From positions 1 through 7,135 of the forward strand of contig JAKFUJ010000163.1 of NCBI GenBank assembly GCA_021732805.1: a DNA stretch of 7,135 nt. Reading direction: 5' to 3'. This DNA comes from Betaproteobacteria bacterium (GTDB lineage: Bacteria > Pseudomonadota > Gammaproteobacteria > Burkholderiales > SG8-41). Positions 1 to 6,557 of the stretch are shown piece after piece. The notes beneath the pieces are model-generated. The model did no database searches. It was given only the letters and a program-made list of their open reading frames with translations, and was not told the origin of the DNA. Numbering within the stretch: position 1 is the first letter of the stretch; the number at the start of each line of letters is the position of its first letter. Made by a program: the position numbers and the translations under genes.

Positions 1-50
1 ATCAGCGATGCGAGCAGTTGCTCGGCATCAGGAAGCGGGTTAGCCGGCAT
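1..50 (-). CDS. pyrR: PyrR-type pyrimidine regulator/uracil phosphoribosyltransferase, N-terminal fragment
   Basis: Only the first 16 codons and two bases are present, reading leftward from an ATG at 50-48 and running off the window. The peptide MPANPLPDAEQLLASL resembles the N-terminus of proteobacterial PyrR proteins, which typically carry a LPDAE.LL helix before the phosphoribosyltransferase fold. Position supports the call: in many beta- and gammaproteobacteria pyrR follows yqgE and ruvX and precedes pyrB. PyrR homologues have uracil phosphoribosyltransferase activity; RNA-binding attenuation is established in Gram-positive bacteria but not generally shown in proteobacteria. No strong Shine-Dalgarno sequence is visible before the ATG. 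The catalytic PRPP-binding motif lies outside the window, so the identification rests on a short match plus synteny. Confidence 0.62.
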   Translation of the reverse strand, partial: MPANPLPDAEQLLASL

Positions 51-86
51 GGCGGGCCGTAGCCTAACACAATAGACCTGTCGCTT

Positions 87-135
87 GGGCCTGTTGACCA
101 TTACTTCATCTCACGAAGTAATGGTTAACAGGCCC
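87..135. repeat. Long imperfect palindrome (21-bp stem, 7-nt loop) between ruvX and pyrR
   Basis: Left arm 87-107 (begins GGGCCTGTTGACC) and right arm 115-135 (ends GGTTAACAGGCCC) are reverse complements over 21 positions except for one pair, 96 with 126. The loop 108-114 is atctcac. In a plus-strand RNA the odd pair is a G-U wobble; in a minus-strand RNA, the direction of the flanking genes, it is an A-C mismatch. No run of T follows on either strand, so it does not look like an intrinsic terminator. No clear target-site duplication flanks it. It could be a REP- or MITE-like repeat, or an RNA structure in the ruvX-pyrR transcript. The rest of the 51-153 gap holds nothing else I can support. 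Confidence 0.85.
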
Positions 136-153
136 TCAATGCCGCGGGTGGCT

Positions 154-597
154 TCAAACGGTGTTTTTTTGCGTTGTTGCGAACCAGGTACGCAGGATTT
201 CGGCGGCTGCCGCGGCATCGAGCAGTGCTGCGCGTTTGTCGGCCCGTACGCCGCCGTCCCGCAGCGCCGTCTCCGCGGCGTGCGAAGTCAGGCGTTCATC
301 GACATAATCCACCGCGATGCCGAACCGGCCATGCAGTCGTTGGCCGAAGCGTCGCGCCAGTCGTCCGCTTTCATGGATGGTGCCGTCAGCATGGGCAGCG
401 ATGCCGACCACCAGCAACACCGGCCGCCACTCGGCTATCAGCGCTGCGATGGCGGCAAAACGGCGGTCATTGTCTTCGGCGGCAATTACGGTCAGGGCGT
501 GTGGAATGGCCAGTTCGAGTTCACCGACGGCGACACCGATGCGTTTTTCGCCGAAATCGAAGGCCAGCACTGCGCCGCGCGCCGGTCGCAACTTCAC
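154..597 (-). CDS. ruvX: RuvX/YqgF family putative pre-16S rRNA nuclease
   Basis: The 147-residue product belongs to the YqgF/RuvX family of RNase H-fold proteins; the E. coli member is 138 residues and acts in maturation of the 16S rRNA 5' end. Visible family blocks are AFDFGEKRIGVAVGE with the first acidic residue Asp14, VVGIAAHADGT (about 63-73), DERLTS (100-105), and the C-terminal LLDAAAAAEIL with Asp127. These three acidic positions match the expected metal-binding set. I chose the GTG at 597-595 because it overlaps the yqgE stop as GTGA and puts the first motif near the N-terminus as in relatives; the longer open frame from 720 adds an Arg-rich shadow of yqgE. Translation is probably coupled to yqgE, since no clear Shine-Dalgarno is seen. 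One oddity is that the usual VGLP strand end reads VGIA here. Confidence 0.93.
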   Translation of the reverse strand: MKLRPARGAVLAFDFGEKRIGVAVGELELAIPHALTVIAAEDNDRRFAAIAALIAEWRPVLLVVGIAAHADGTIHESGRLARRFGQRLHGRFGIAVDYVDERLTSHAAETALRDGGVRADKRAALLDAAAAAEILRTWFATTQKNTV

Positions 598-1154
598 GCG
601 TGGCCGGCGACGTCCGAGAGATTGGCGTAATCGACGCCCAGCGCCTGCATCGCGGCGGCGAGTCTTTCTTCGGCAGGCAGGTCGAACAGAATGCCGGCAT
701 CGGCAGGCACCGTCAGCCATGCATTCTGCGCAAGTTCGTGTTCCAGCTGTCCGGGCGCCCAGCCGGCATAACCGAGCGTGACCAGCATGCTCGGCGGCCC
801 TTCCCCGCGGGCAACGGCTTCGAGGATGTCCTTGGACGTGGTCAGACCGATTTCAGAACCCACGGTCAGTGTGGATTGCCAGGCGCCCAACGGCTGATGC
901 AGCACAAATCCGCGGTCGATCTGCACCGGTCCGCCGAAATGCACCGGAATTGCGCGAAAGGTATCGACTTCCGGAGTGATTTTGACCTGCTCCAGCAGTC
1001 CGTGCAGATTGAGATCGGTCGGCCGGTTGATGATGATGCCGAGCGCACCGTTCTCATTGTGCTCGCACACCAGCGTCAGCGTTTTGGCAAAGTGCGGATC
1101 GACCATGGCCGGCATGGCAATCAGGAAATGCTGGGTGAGATCAACGCTGTTCAT
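594..1154 (-). CDS. yqgE: YqgE/AlgH family protein (DUF179)
   Basis: The 186-residue product matches the YqgE/AlgH family in length (E. coli YqgE is 187). Its hallmark segments are FLIAMPAMVDPHF (10-22), CEHNENGALGIIINRP (30-45), GGPVQ (74-78) and GYAGWAPGQLE (128-138). The biochemical role of this family is not established; AlgH has been linked to alginate regulation in Pseudomonas. No signal peptide or membrane segment is seen, so it is likely cytoplasmic. The ATG at 1154-1152 begins MNSVDLTQHFLIAMP, the expected family start; the open frame runs upstream to 1289 but overlaps phrB and does not look coding. It is the first gene of a leftward unit with ruvX, overlapping it by four bases, and pyrR. 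It is divergent from phrB. Confidence 0.95.
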   Translation of the reverse strand: MNSVDLTQHFLIAMPAMVDPHFAKTLTLVCEHNENGALGIIINRPTDLNLHGLLEQVKITPEVDTFRAIPVHFGGPVQIDRGFVLHQPLGAWQSTLTVGSEIGLTTSKDILEAVARGEGPPSMLVTLGYAGWAPGQLEHELAQNAWLTVPADAGILFDLPAEERLAAAMQALGVDYANLSDVAGHA

Positions 1155-1167
1155 TGTAGGCAACGCT

Positions 1168-1196
1168 ATTGTAAAGCCGGGGGACGACAGCGACAA
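1168..1196 (-). promoter_or_regulatory. Candidate sigma70 promoter for yqgE-ruvX-pyrR
   Basis: On the minus strand, TTGTCG (1196-1191, four of six matches to TTGACA) is followed after exactly 17 bases by TACAAT (1173-1168, five of six matches to TATAAT). The predicted start, about seven bases past the -10 box, would fall near 1161, leaving a leader of only a few bases before the yqgE ATG at 1154. That would be a nearly leaderless message, which fits the lack of a Shine-Dalgarno sequence but also lowers confidence. This is pattern matching only. Confidence 0.35.
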
Positions 1197-1230
1197 TTGA
1201 ATCCCTCCGCCAGAATCCAATCTGACCGCA

Positions 1231-2664
1231 ATGTTTCGCTTTGACGCAGTGCTGATGTGGTTTCGCCGCGATCTGCGCGTGGCCGACAATGCCGCGCTGT
1301 ATGCCGCACTGAAGGCGGCGCGTCGTGTGTATTGTGTTTTTGTCTACGACACTGAAATCCTTGATGTTTTGCCGTCGCGCGCCGATCGTCGTGTCGAATT
1401 CATTGTGCAATCGGTGGACGAGCTCGGGCGTGATCTGGTCACTCGAGGCGGGCAGCTGATGGTTTTGCATGGCAGTGCCCGCGTCGAAATTCCGCGGCTG
1501 GCGAACAGACTCGGTGTGCAGGCGGTGTATGCGAATCATGATTACGAGCCGGGCGCACTGGCGCGTGATGCGGCTGTTGCGCAGGCGCTGAAACCCTGCG
1601 AATTTCTGACGCGCAAGGATCAGGTCATTTTCGAAAAAGACGAAATCCTGACGCAGGGCGGCACGCCGTTCTCGGTGTTCACACCTTACAAAAATGCCTG
1701 GCTTAAAAAACTGGATCCCTTTTTTCTGAAACCCTATCCGGTTGAGGGTTACACGGGAAATATGGCGCAGCCCCCGGGAAAATTCCCAGCATTTACGCTG
1801 GCGGGCCTCGGGTTCAAACCGACGAATCTGCAGGCGCTGGGCATCGCCGGCGGCGCAAATTCCGCGCAACAGTTGTTCACGGATTTTGTGCCGCGCATGG
1901 CGCGTTATCGCGAAGCCCGCGATTTTCCTGCGATAAGGGGACCTTCTTATCTGTCGGTGCATCTGCGCTTCGGCACGATTTCCATACGCGAAATTGCACG
2001 CGCCGCGTGGCAGGCGGCGGGGGACGGTGACGATGAAGGCGCGGCAACCTGGCTGTCGGAACTGATCTGGCGGGATTTTTATTTCATGATCCTGCATCAC
2101 CATCCGCGCGTGGTGTCCTGCGCTTTCAAACCCGCGTATGACGCCATCCGCTGGCCCAATGACAAAGCGCTGTTCGACGCCTGGTGCGCGGGACGCACCG
2201 GGTATCCCATCGTTGACGCAGCGATACGCCAGATCAACCAGACCGGCTACATGCACAACCGGCTGCGCATGATTGCCGCTTCATTCCTGGTCAAGGATCT
2301 GTTGGTGGACTGGCGGCTCGGCGAAAAATATTTTGCCGACCACCTCAATGATTTTGATCTGGCGGCCAACAATGGCGGCTGGCAGTGGGCGGCTTCCACC
2401 GGCTGTGACGCCCAACCCTATTTCCGCATTTTCAATCCGGTGACCCAGTCGCAAAAATTTGATCCCGACGGCGCTTTCATCCGGCGTTATGTGCCGGAGC
2501 TGGCGGGTTGCGATGGGCGCACCATCCATGCGCCGTGGACCCTGTCGGCGGATGCGCAGCGCGCAGCCGGAGTGGTCATCGGCCGTGATTATCCCGCGCC
2601 GGTCGTCGATCATGCCGCGGCGCGGCTGCGTGTACTGGAAATGTTCAAAACCGTGAAGGCCTGA
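1231..2664 (+). CDS. phrB: Deoxyribodipyrimidine photolyase (class I CPD type)
   Basis: The 477-residue product is a full-length photolyase (E. coli PhrB is 472), which uses blue light and FAD to split cyclobutane pyrimidine dimers. The N-terminal antenna domain starts with MWFRRDLRVADN (9-20). The FAD-binding domain includes SELIWRDFY (276-284), GRTGYPIVDAAIRQ (321-334), GYMHNRLRMIAASFLVKD (339-356) and the LAANNGGWQWAASTGCDA region (377-394). By alignment from memory with E. coli, the electron-transfer triad is Trp308, Trp361 and Trp384, the flavin N5 contact is Asn380, and the lesion-pocket residues are Glu277 and Trp280; all are intact, so it should be active. I took the ATG at 1231; the ATG at 1255 (Met9) is possible but would leave almost no residues before the core strand. 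No good Shine-Dalgarno is visible. It is transcribed divergently from yqgE and convergently with trkH. Confidence 0.96.
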   Translation: MFRFDAVLMWFRRDLRVADNAALYAALKAARRVYCVFVYDTEILDVLPSRADRRVEFIVQSVDELGRDLVTRGGQLMVLHGSARVEIPRLANRLGVQAVYANHDYEPGALARDAAVAQALKPCEFLTRKDQVIFEKDEILTQGGTPFSVFTPYKNAWLKKLDPFFLKPYPVEGYTGNMAQPPGKFPAFTLAGLGFKPTNLQALGIAGGANSAQQLFTDFVPRMARYREARDFPAIRGPSYLSVHLRFGTISIREIARAAWQAAGDGDDEGAATWLSELIWRDFYFMILHHHPRVVSCAFKPAYDAIRWPNDKALFDAWCAGRTGYPIVDAAIRQINQTGYMHNRLRMIAASFLVKDLLVDWRLGEKYFADHLNDFDLAANNGGWQWAASTGCDAQPYFRIFNPVTQSQKFDPDGAFIRRYVPELAGCDGRTIHAPWTLSADAQRAAGVVIGRDYPAPVVDHAAARLRVLEMFKTVKA

Positions 2665-2667
2665 GAA

Positions 2668-4125
2668 TTATTTGCGCCAGAAGGCGGGCGTAAAGACCAC
2701 GAGCAGCGCAAACAGTTCCAGCCGCCCGAGCAGCATGGCAAAAGTACAGACCCAGGTCTGGAAATCACTGAGCCCCGAAAAATTGGTTGCCGGACCGACC
2801 TGGTGCAGTCCGGGGCCGATGTTGTTCAGCGAAGCGACGATCGCGGAAAACGCGGTCATCGCATCGAGCCCGCTCCAGCCCAGGGCCAGTGTCAGTGTCA
2901 CCAGCAGTGCGACCCACACAAAAAAGAATCCAAGCACGGCGAATACCACCGGATCGGCGACCACGTGGCCGGCCACCTTGACCGGACTGACCGCCTGCGG
3001 GTGGGCGAGACTTTTGATTTCGCGGTACACCTGCCGGTAAAGAATGACCGCACGCATCATCTTGATGCCGCCGCCGGTGGATCCCGAACAACTCAGAAAG
3101 GTGCCGAGGAACAACACCCACAGCGGCGCGAATACCGGCCACAGGTTGTAATCCGCCGTGGCGTAGCCGGTGGTGGTGCCGACGGAGATGATGTTGAAGG
3201 CGGCGTAGCGCAGCGCGGTCAGGAAGTCGGGATAGGTGCCGGAGCCGTGCAGCAGCATGGCGATGCCGGCGATGCTGACGGCGATGACCAGAATGAAGTA
3301 ACGCGCTTCGGTGTCCCTGGCATAGGGCAGCAGTTTTTTGGTGCGCCACACCAGAAAATGGGTCGAAAAATTGATGCCGGCAATGACCATGAAACAGATC
3401 GCAACGAGTTCTACCGAGGCCGAATTGAAGTGGGCAAGGCTGGCGTCATACGAAGAAAACCCGCCCAGCGACAGGGTCGTGAAGCTGTGGATCATCGCGT
3501 CCAGTGGTGACATGCCGGCGAGGTAATAGGCGTAACCGCAGGCCAGCGTCAGCGCGGCGTAGATCAGCCACAGGCCTTTGGCGGTCTGGGTGATGCGCGG
3601 CGTCAGTTGTTCATCCTTCATCGGGCCGGGGATTTCCGATTTGGAAATCTGCCGTCCGCCGACGCCCAGCATCGGCAGTATCGCCACCACCAGCACAATG
3701 ACGCCCATGCCGCCCAGCCATTGCAATAATGCGCGCCAGACATTGATCGACGGCTGAAGCCCGTCCAGCCCGGTCAGTACGGTGGCGCCGGTCGCCGTCA
3801 GGCCGGAAACCGCTTCGAAGTACGCATCCGTAAAAGAAAGCTGCGGAATCGTCAGCAACAGCGGCAGGGTCGCGAACAGCGCGCCGCCCGACCATACCGC
3901 CACCACCAGCAGAATGCCTTCGCGCAGGCTGAGCTCGCGCTTGTGGCGCCGGGTAAACAGCCAGATGACGGCGCCTGCTGAAAAGTTCAGCGCCATTGAC
4001 AGCGTCAGCGGGCGCGCTGCGCCGTCATCCAGCGCCAGTGATATGCCTATGGGCAGCAGATGGGTCAGGCTCATCGCCATGGCGATGAGTGCAGCAACCG
4101 GCGCAACGGTCAGCAACCAGTTCAT
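2668..4125 (-). CDS. trkH: Trk potassium uptake system membrane subunit TrkH
   Basis: The 485-residue, strongly hydrophobic product matches TrkH in length (E. coli 483) and layout: repeated membrane-pore-membrane units in the inner membrane that conduct K+. Four pore loops are recognisable, each with a filter glycine: SGLTATGATVLTG (107-119), TTLSLGGFSSYD (216-227), ISVGTTTGYATADY (313-326) and SLNNIGPGL (432-440). The intramembrane gating loop follows the third unit as FLSCSGSTGGGIK (343-355), and the C-terminus is a short WRK. The ATG at 4125-4123 places MNWLLTVAP before the first hydrophobic segment; no strong Shine-Dalgarno is seen. It lies 77 bases downstream of trkA on the same strand and is presumably cotranscribed. 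Its stop is three bases from that of phrB, which faces it. Confidence 0.97.
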   Translation of the reverse strand: MNWLLTVAPVAALIAMAMSLTHLLPIGISLALDDGAARPLTLSMALNFSAGAVIWLFTRRHKRELSLREGILLVVAVWSGGALFATLPLLLTIPQLSFTDAYFEAVSGLTATGATVLTGLDGLQPSINVWRALLQWLGGMGVIVLVVAILPMLGVGGRQISKSEIPGPMKDEQLTPRITQTAKGLWLIYAALTLACGYAYYLAGMSPLDAMIHSFTTLSLGGFSSYDASLAHFNSASVELVAICFMVIAGINFSTHFLVWRTKKLLPYARDTEARYFILVIAVSIAGIAMLLHGSGTYPDFLTALRYAAFNIISVGTTTGYATADYNLWPVFAPLWVLFLGTFLSCSGSTGGGIKMMRAVILYRQVYREIKSLAHPQAVSPVKVAGHVVADPVVFAVLGFFFVWVALLVTLTLALGWSGLDAMTAFSAIVASLNNIGPGLHQVGPATNFSGLSDFQTWVCTFAMLLGRLELFALLVVFTPAFWRK

Positions 4126-4202
4126 GTCTGGTCAGCCGGCAGGAGCAGCGCTGAAGAACTGCGGAAACTGGTTCGTAACAATCGCTGCCACGTATGACCG
4201 GC

Positions 4203-5621
4203 TCAAAGGAACCCGATGCTGACCTGGAACAGCTTTTCGACTTTGGGTACGATGCCTTTGCTGATTGCGAACACGATCACGTGGTCCTCGGATTCGATGA
4301 CGGTATCGTGGTGCGCGATGATCACCTGGTGTTTGTGCGCGGATTTGCCGTTGCCTTTGTCATTGTCTGTCCGCGGAGGGCGGACGATGGCGCCGATGGT
4401 CGCGCCCTTGGGCAGATCCAGCTCTTCGACGCGGCGGCCGACAACCCTGGATGATTTTGCATCGCCGTGCGCCACCAGTTCGAGCGCCTCGGCCGCGCCA
4501 CGGCGCAGGCTGTGCACGGCCACGCAATCGCCATGGCGCACATGGGCCAGCAATGTGCCGATGGTTGCCTGCGCCGGAGAAATCGCGATGTCGATCTGTC
4601 CGGCCTGCACCAGGTTGACGTACGAACTGCGGTTGATCAGTGCGACGACGCGCCGCACGCCCATGCGCTTGGCGAGCAGCGAGGACATGATGTTGTTTTC
4701 ATCGTCGTTGGTCAGCGCGCAATACACATCCATGTCGCCGATGTTCTCGGCCTGCAACAGGTCTTCGTCGGTGACGTCGCCGACAAGCACCAGCGTGGTC
4801 CGCAGTTCTGCGGCAAGTTTTTCGGCGCCGGGGCGGCTGTACTCAATGATTTTGACTTCATAGCGGTCTTCGATGGCTTTCGCCAGGCGCCGGCCGATGT
4901 TGCCGCCACCGCCGATCATCACCCGCTTCACCGGTTTGTCCATGCGGCGCAGTTCGCGCATGATGCCGCGGATGTGTTCAGTGGCAGCGATAAAAAATAC
5001 TTCGTCGCCGGCCTCGATGACTGTGGTGGCATCAGGAATGATCGGGCTGTCCTGGCGGAAAATGGCGGCGACCCGGGTGTCGAGGTTGGGCAGGTGTTTG
5101 CGGATAGTCTGCAGTTCTTTGCCCACCAGAGGCCCGCCGTGGAACGCACGTACTGCGACCAGGCTGACGCTGCCGCCGGCAAATTCCAGCACCTGCAGCG
5201 ACTCCGGAAATTCGATCAGCTTGGCAATGTAATCGGTCAGCACCTGCTCCGGGCAGATCACGGTATCGACGCAGAAATTTTCGGGTGAAAACATTTCCGG
5301 GTGTGACAGGTAATCCGCGGCGCGGATGCGGGCAATCTTGGTCGGGATGTTGAACATGGTCGCGGCGAGCTTGCACGCAACCAGGTTGGTTTCATCACTT
5401 TGGGTGACAGCGAGAATCATGTCGGCATCGCGTGCGCCGGCGCGTTCAAGGGTCTCCGGGTGGCCGGCATTGCCGACGATGGTGCGCAGGTCGAGCCGGT
5501 CCTGGAGTTTGCGCAGGCGGCTGGCATCGGTATCGACTACGGTGATGTCGTTGGCTTCCGAAACCAGGTTTTCAGCGACCGAACTGCCGACCTGTCCGGC
5601 GCCGAGAATGACGATGCGCAA
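4203..5621 (-). CDS. trkA: Trk system potassium uptake regulator TrkA
   Basis: The 472-residue product is the cytoplasmic NAD(H)-binding regulator that gates TrkH. It has the double arrangement of RCK/TrkA-N and TrkA-C domains: a first nucleotide-binding fold with GAGQVG (7-12) and Asp30 at the end of the second strand, and a second fold with GGGGNIG (237-243) and Glu260. The C-terminus ends VEKLFQVSIGFL, very like the E. coli end. The family usually has about 458 residues; the extra length is mostly a charged insert near 415-430 in the last TrkA-C domain. I chose the TTG at 5621-5619: a GGGAGA sits seven bases upstream, and the following LRIVILGAGQVG matches the family start MRIVILGAGQVG. 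The frame continues upstream to 5747, but that part is low in similarity to anything and crosses the divergent spacer. It probably forms an operon with trkH. Confidence 0.97.
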   Translation of the reverse strand: MRIVILGAGQVGSSVAENLVSEANDITVVDTDASRLRKLQDRLDLRTIVGNAGHPETLERAGARDADMILAVTQSDETNLVACKLAATMFNIPTKIARIRAADYLSHPEMFSPENFCVDTVICPEQVLTDYIAKLIEFPESLQVLEFAGGSVSLVAVRAFHGGPLVGKELQTIRKHLPNLDTRVAAIFRQDSPIIPDATTVIEAGDEVFFIAATEHIRGIMRELRRMDKPVKRVMIGGGGNIGRRLAKAIEDRYEVKIIEYSRPGAEKLAAELRTTLVLVGDVTDEDLLQAENIGDMDVYCALTNDDENNIMSSLLAKRMGVRRVVALINRSSYVNLVQAGQIDIAISPAQATIGTLLAHVRHGDCVAVHSLRRGAAEALELVAHGDAKSSRVVGRRVEELDLPKGATIGAIVRPPRTDNDKGNGKSAHKHQVIIAHHDTVIESEDHVIVFAISKGIVPKVEKLFQVSIGFL

Positions 5622-5627
5622 ATGGAA

Positions 5628-5633
5628 TCTCCC
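5628..5633 (-). promoter_or_regulatory. Shine-Dalgarno that fixes the TTG start of trkA
   Basis: The minus-strand bases 5633-5628 read GGGAGA, with its GGAG core seven bases before the TTG at 5621-5619. No ATG or GTG in frame nearby fits the family N-terminus, so this site is the main reason for choosing the TTG over the longer open frame. Confidence 0.7.
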
Positions 5634-5728
5634 TGTCCAAGCGCCGGTCGACGCTTCGGAAAAAGCGCAATTGTATACCGCTGACCTGCACCAACGCTGC
5701 CGCAAGCCACTGTTCAGCCAGCGCAGTG

Positions 5729-5737
5729 TGGCATAAT
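5729..5737 (+). promoter_or_regulatory. Candidate extended -10 promoter for rsmE
   Basis: TGGCATAAT at 5729-5737 has the TG of an extended -10 element, one spacer base, and a five-of-six match to TATAAT. No good -35 box lies upstream, as is allowed for extended -10 promoters. A start near 5744 would give a leader of roughly 20 bases before the TTG of rsmE. On the opposite strand a TACAAT (5675-5670) could serve trkA, but I see no partner -35 for it. The rest of the 5622-5765 spacer holds nothing I can name. Confidence 0.4.
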
Positions 5738-5765
5738 TTGAACGCATAAAATCCGGGCTAACTCA

Positions 5766-6557
5766 TTGACCAGAATATATTTTCCGGAACCGATCCCGGA
5801 TCACGGTGAATGCCGGCTGCCGGTTGCAAAAGCACATCACGTGATTCATGTTTTGCGCTTGGGCCCCGGTGATGCGGTGACGCTGTTTGACGGACGGGGT
5901 ACGGCATATGAGGCGGTGATCGCCGCCTGCGATCGCGGAACGGTCACTGTGCGCGTCAGCGGCAGTCGTGCCGAGGACCGCGAGTCGCCGCTGCGGGTGA
6001 TGCTGGCGCAGGCGGTTTCGAGCGGCGAGCGCATGGATTACACGATACAGAAGGCGGTGGAGCTGGGTGTGAGCGCCGTGCAACCGTTGATGGCCGAGCG
6101 CTGCGTGGTGCGCCTGTCCGGAGAACGCGCGATCAAGCGGGTGCAGCATTGGCAGGGCGTGGTTATTGCCTCTTGCGAACAGTGCGGCCGCAATCATGTT
6201 CCGGTCGTGCGGCCGTTGCTGGCGCTGCGCGACTGGCTGCAACAGCCGGCGGAAGATAATAATCTGCGCCTGTTGCTGGCGCCGAATGCCTCTGAAGGGT
6301 TGCGCGATCTGGCCCGGCCGACAGGCCTGGTGACGGTGCTGGCCGGGCCTGAGGGTGGGCTGACCGCAGCCGAGACCGAAGATGCAGTGCGTGCCGGATT
6401 TCGACCGTTGCGGCTGGGTCCGCGCGTGCTGCGCACCGAAACCGCGGCGGTGGCGCTTCTGGCCGCGATGCAGGCGCTGTGGGGGATTTCTAGCAGCAGA
6501 CGGTGCGCAGGCGAGGCGGCTTTCGCCGTAACGGGTTCTCGCTTACCATCGATTTGA
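5766..6557 (+). CDS. rsmE: 16S rRNA m3U1498 methyltransferase RsmE, 3' end probably frameshifted
   Basis: The 263-residue product is RsmE, a SPOUT-fold enzyme that uses S-adenosylmethionine to methylate N3 of U1498 in 16S rRNA. An N-terminal PUA-like domain spans about 1-72 (AHHVIHVLRLGPGD, 23-36). The methyltransferase domain follows with SSGERMDYTIQKAVELG (85-101), SCEQCGRN (136-143), LAGPEGGLT (192-200) and the knot segment LGPRVLRTETAA (217-228). The start is a TTG: an in-frame stop at 5739-5741 precedes it and no ATG lies between. Homology should end around Trp239-Gly240; the last 23 residues look like readthrough. Adding one G to the G5 run at 6481-6485 would give W-G-D-F then TAG at 6491-6493, a natural 242-residue end (E. 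coli RsmE is 243). The catalytic part is intact, so function may survive. Confidence 0.94.
   Translation: MTRIYFPEPIPDHGECRLPVAKAHHVIHVLRLGPGDAVTLFDGRGTAYEAVIAACDRGTVTVRVSGSRAEDRESPLRVMLAQAVSSGERMDYTIQKAVELGVSAVQPLMAERCVVRLSGERAIKRVQHWQGVVIASCEQCGRNHVPVVRPLLALRDWLQQPAEDNNLRLLLAPNASEGLRDLARPTGLVTVLAGPEGGLTAAETEDAVRAGFRPLRLGPRVLRTETAAVALLAAMQALWGISSSRRCAGEAAFAVTGSRLPSI

Noticed and set aside
87..135. The palindrome as an intrinsic terminator of the yqgE-ruvX transcript
   Set aside because: After the hairpin in the minus direction the sequence is AAGCGACAGG with no T-run, and none follows on the plus strand either.
174..1244. 356-codon open frame antisense to ruvX and yqgE
   Set aside because: It covers two well-supported genes on the other strand and is Arg-rich without recognisable motifs.
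1705..1725. A6-CTGGATCCC-T6, which looks like a small terminator
   Set aside because: It encodes conserved photolyase sequence (KKLDPFF) in mid-gene. The A/T arms are a by-product of Lys and Phe codons, and there is no GC-rich stem beyond GGATCC.
1141..2256. 371-codon open frame antisense to phrB and the spacer
   Set aside because: phrB has every photolyase motif in the opposite direction; this antisense translation is Arg-, His- and Gln-rich and resembles no family. Long antisense frames are expected in GC-rich DNA.
4467..5288. 273-codon open frame antisense to trkA
   Set aside because: It is fully inside trkA, and its composition is typical of a complement-frame shadow.
5622..5747. N-terminal extension of trkA to an ATG at 5747
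   Set aside because: The extra 42 residues match nothing in TrkA, cross the divergent promoter region, and the TTG at 5621 has a well-placed ribosome site and the canonical N-terminus.
6508..6523. Small hairpin between rsmE and argA as a terminator or attenuator
   Set aside because: The stem is only four or five pairs, there is no T-run, and no arginine-rich leader peptide was found.
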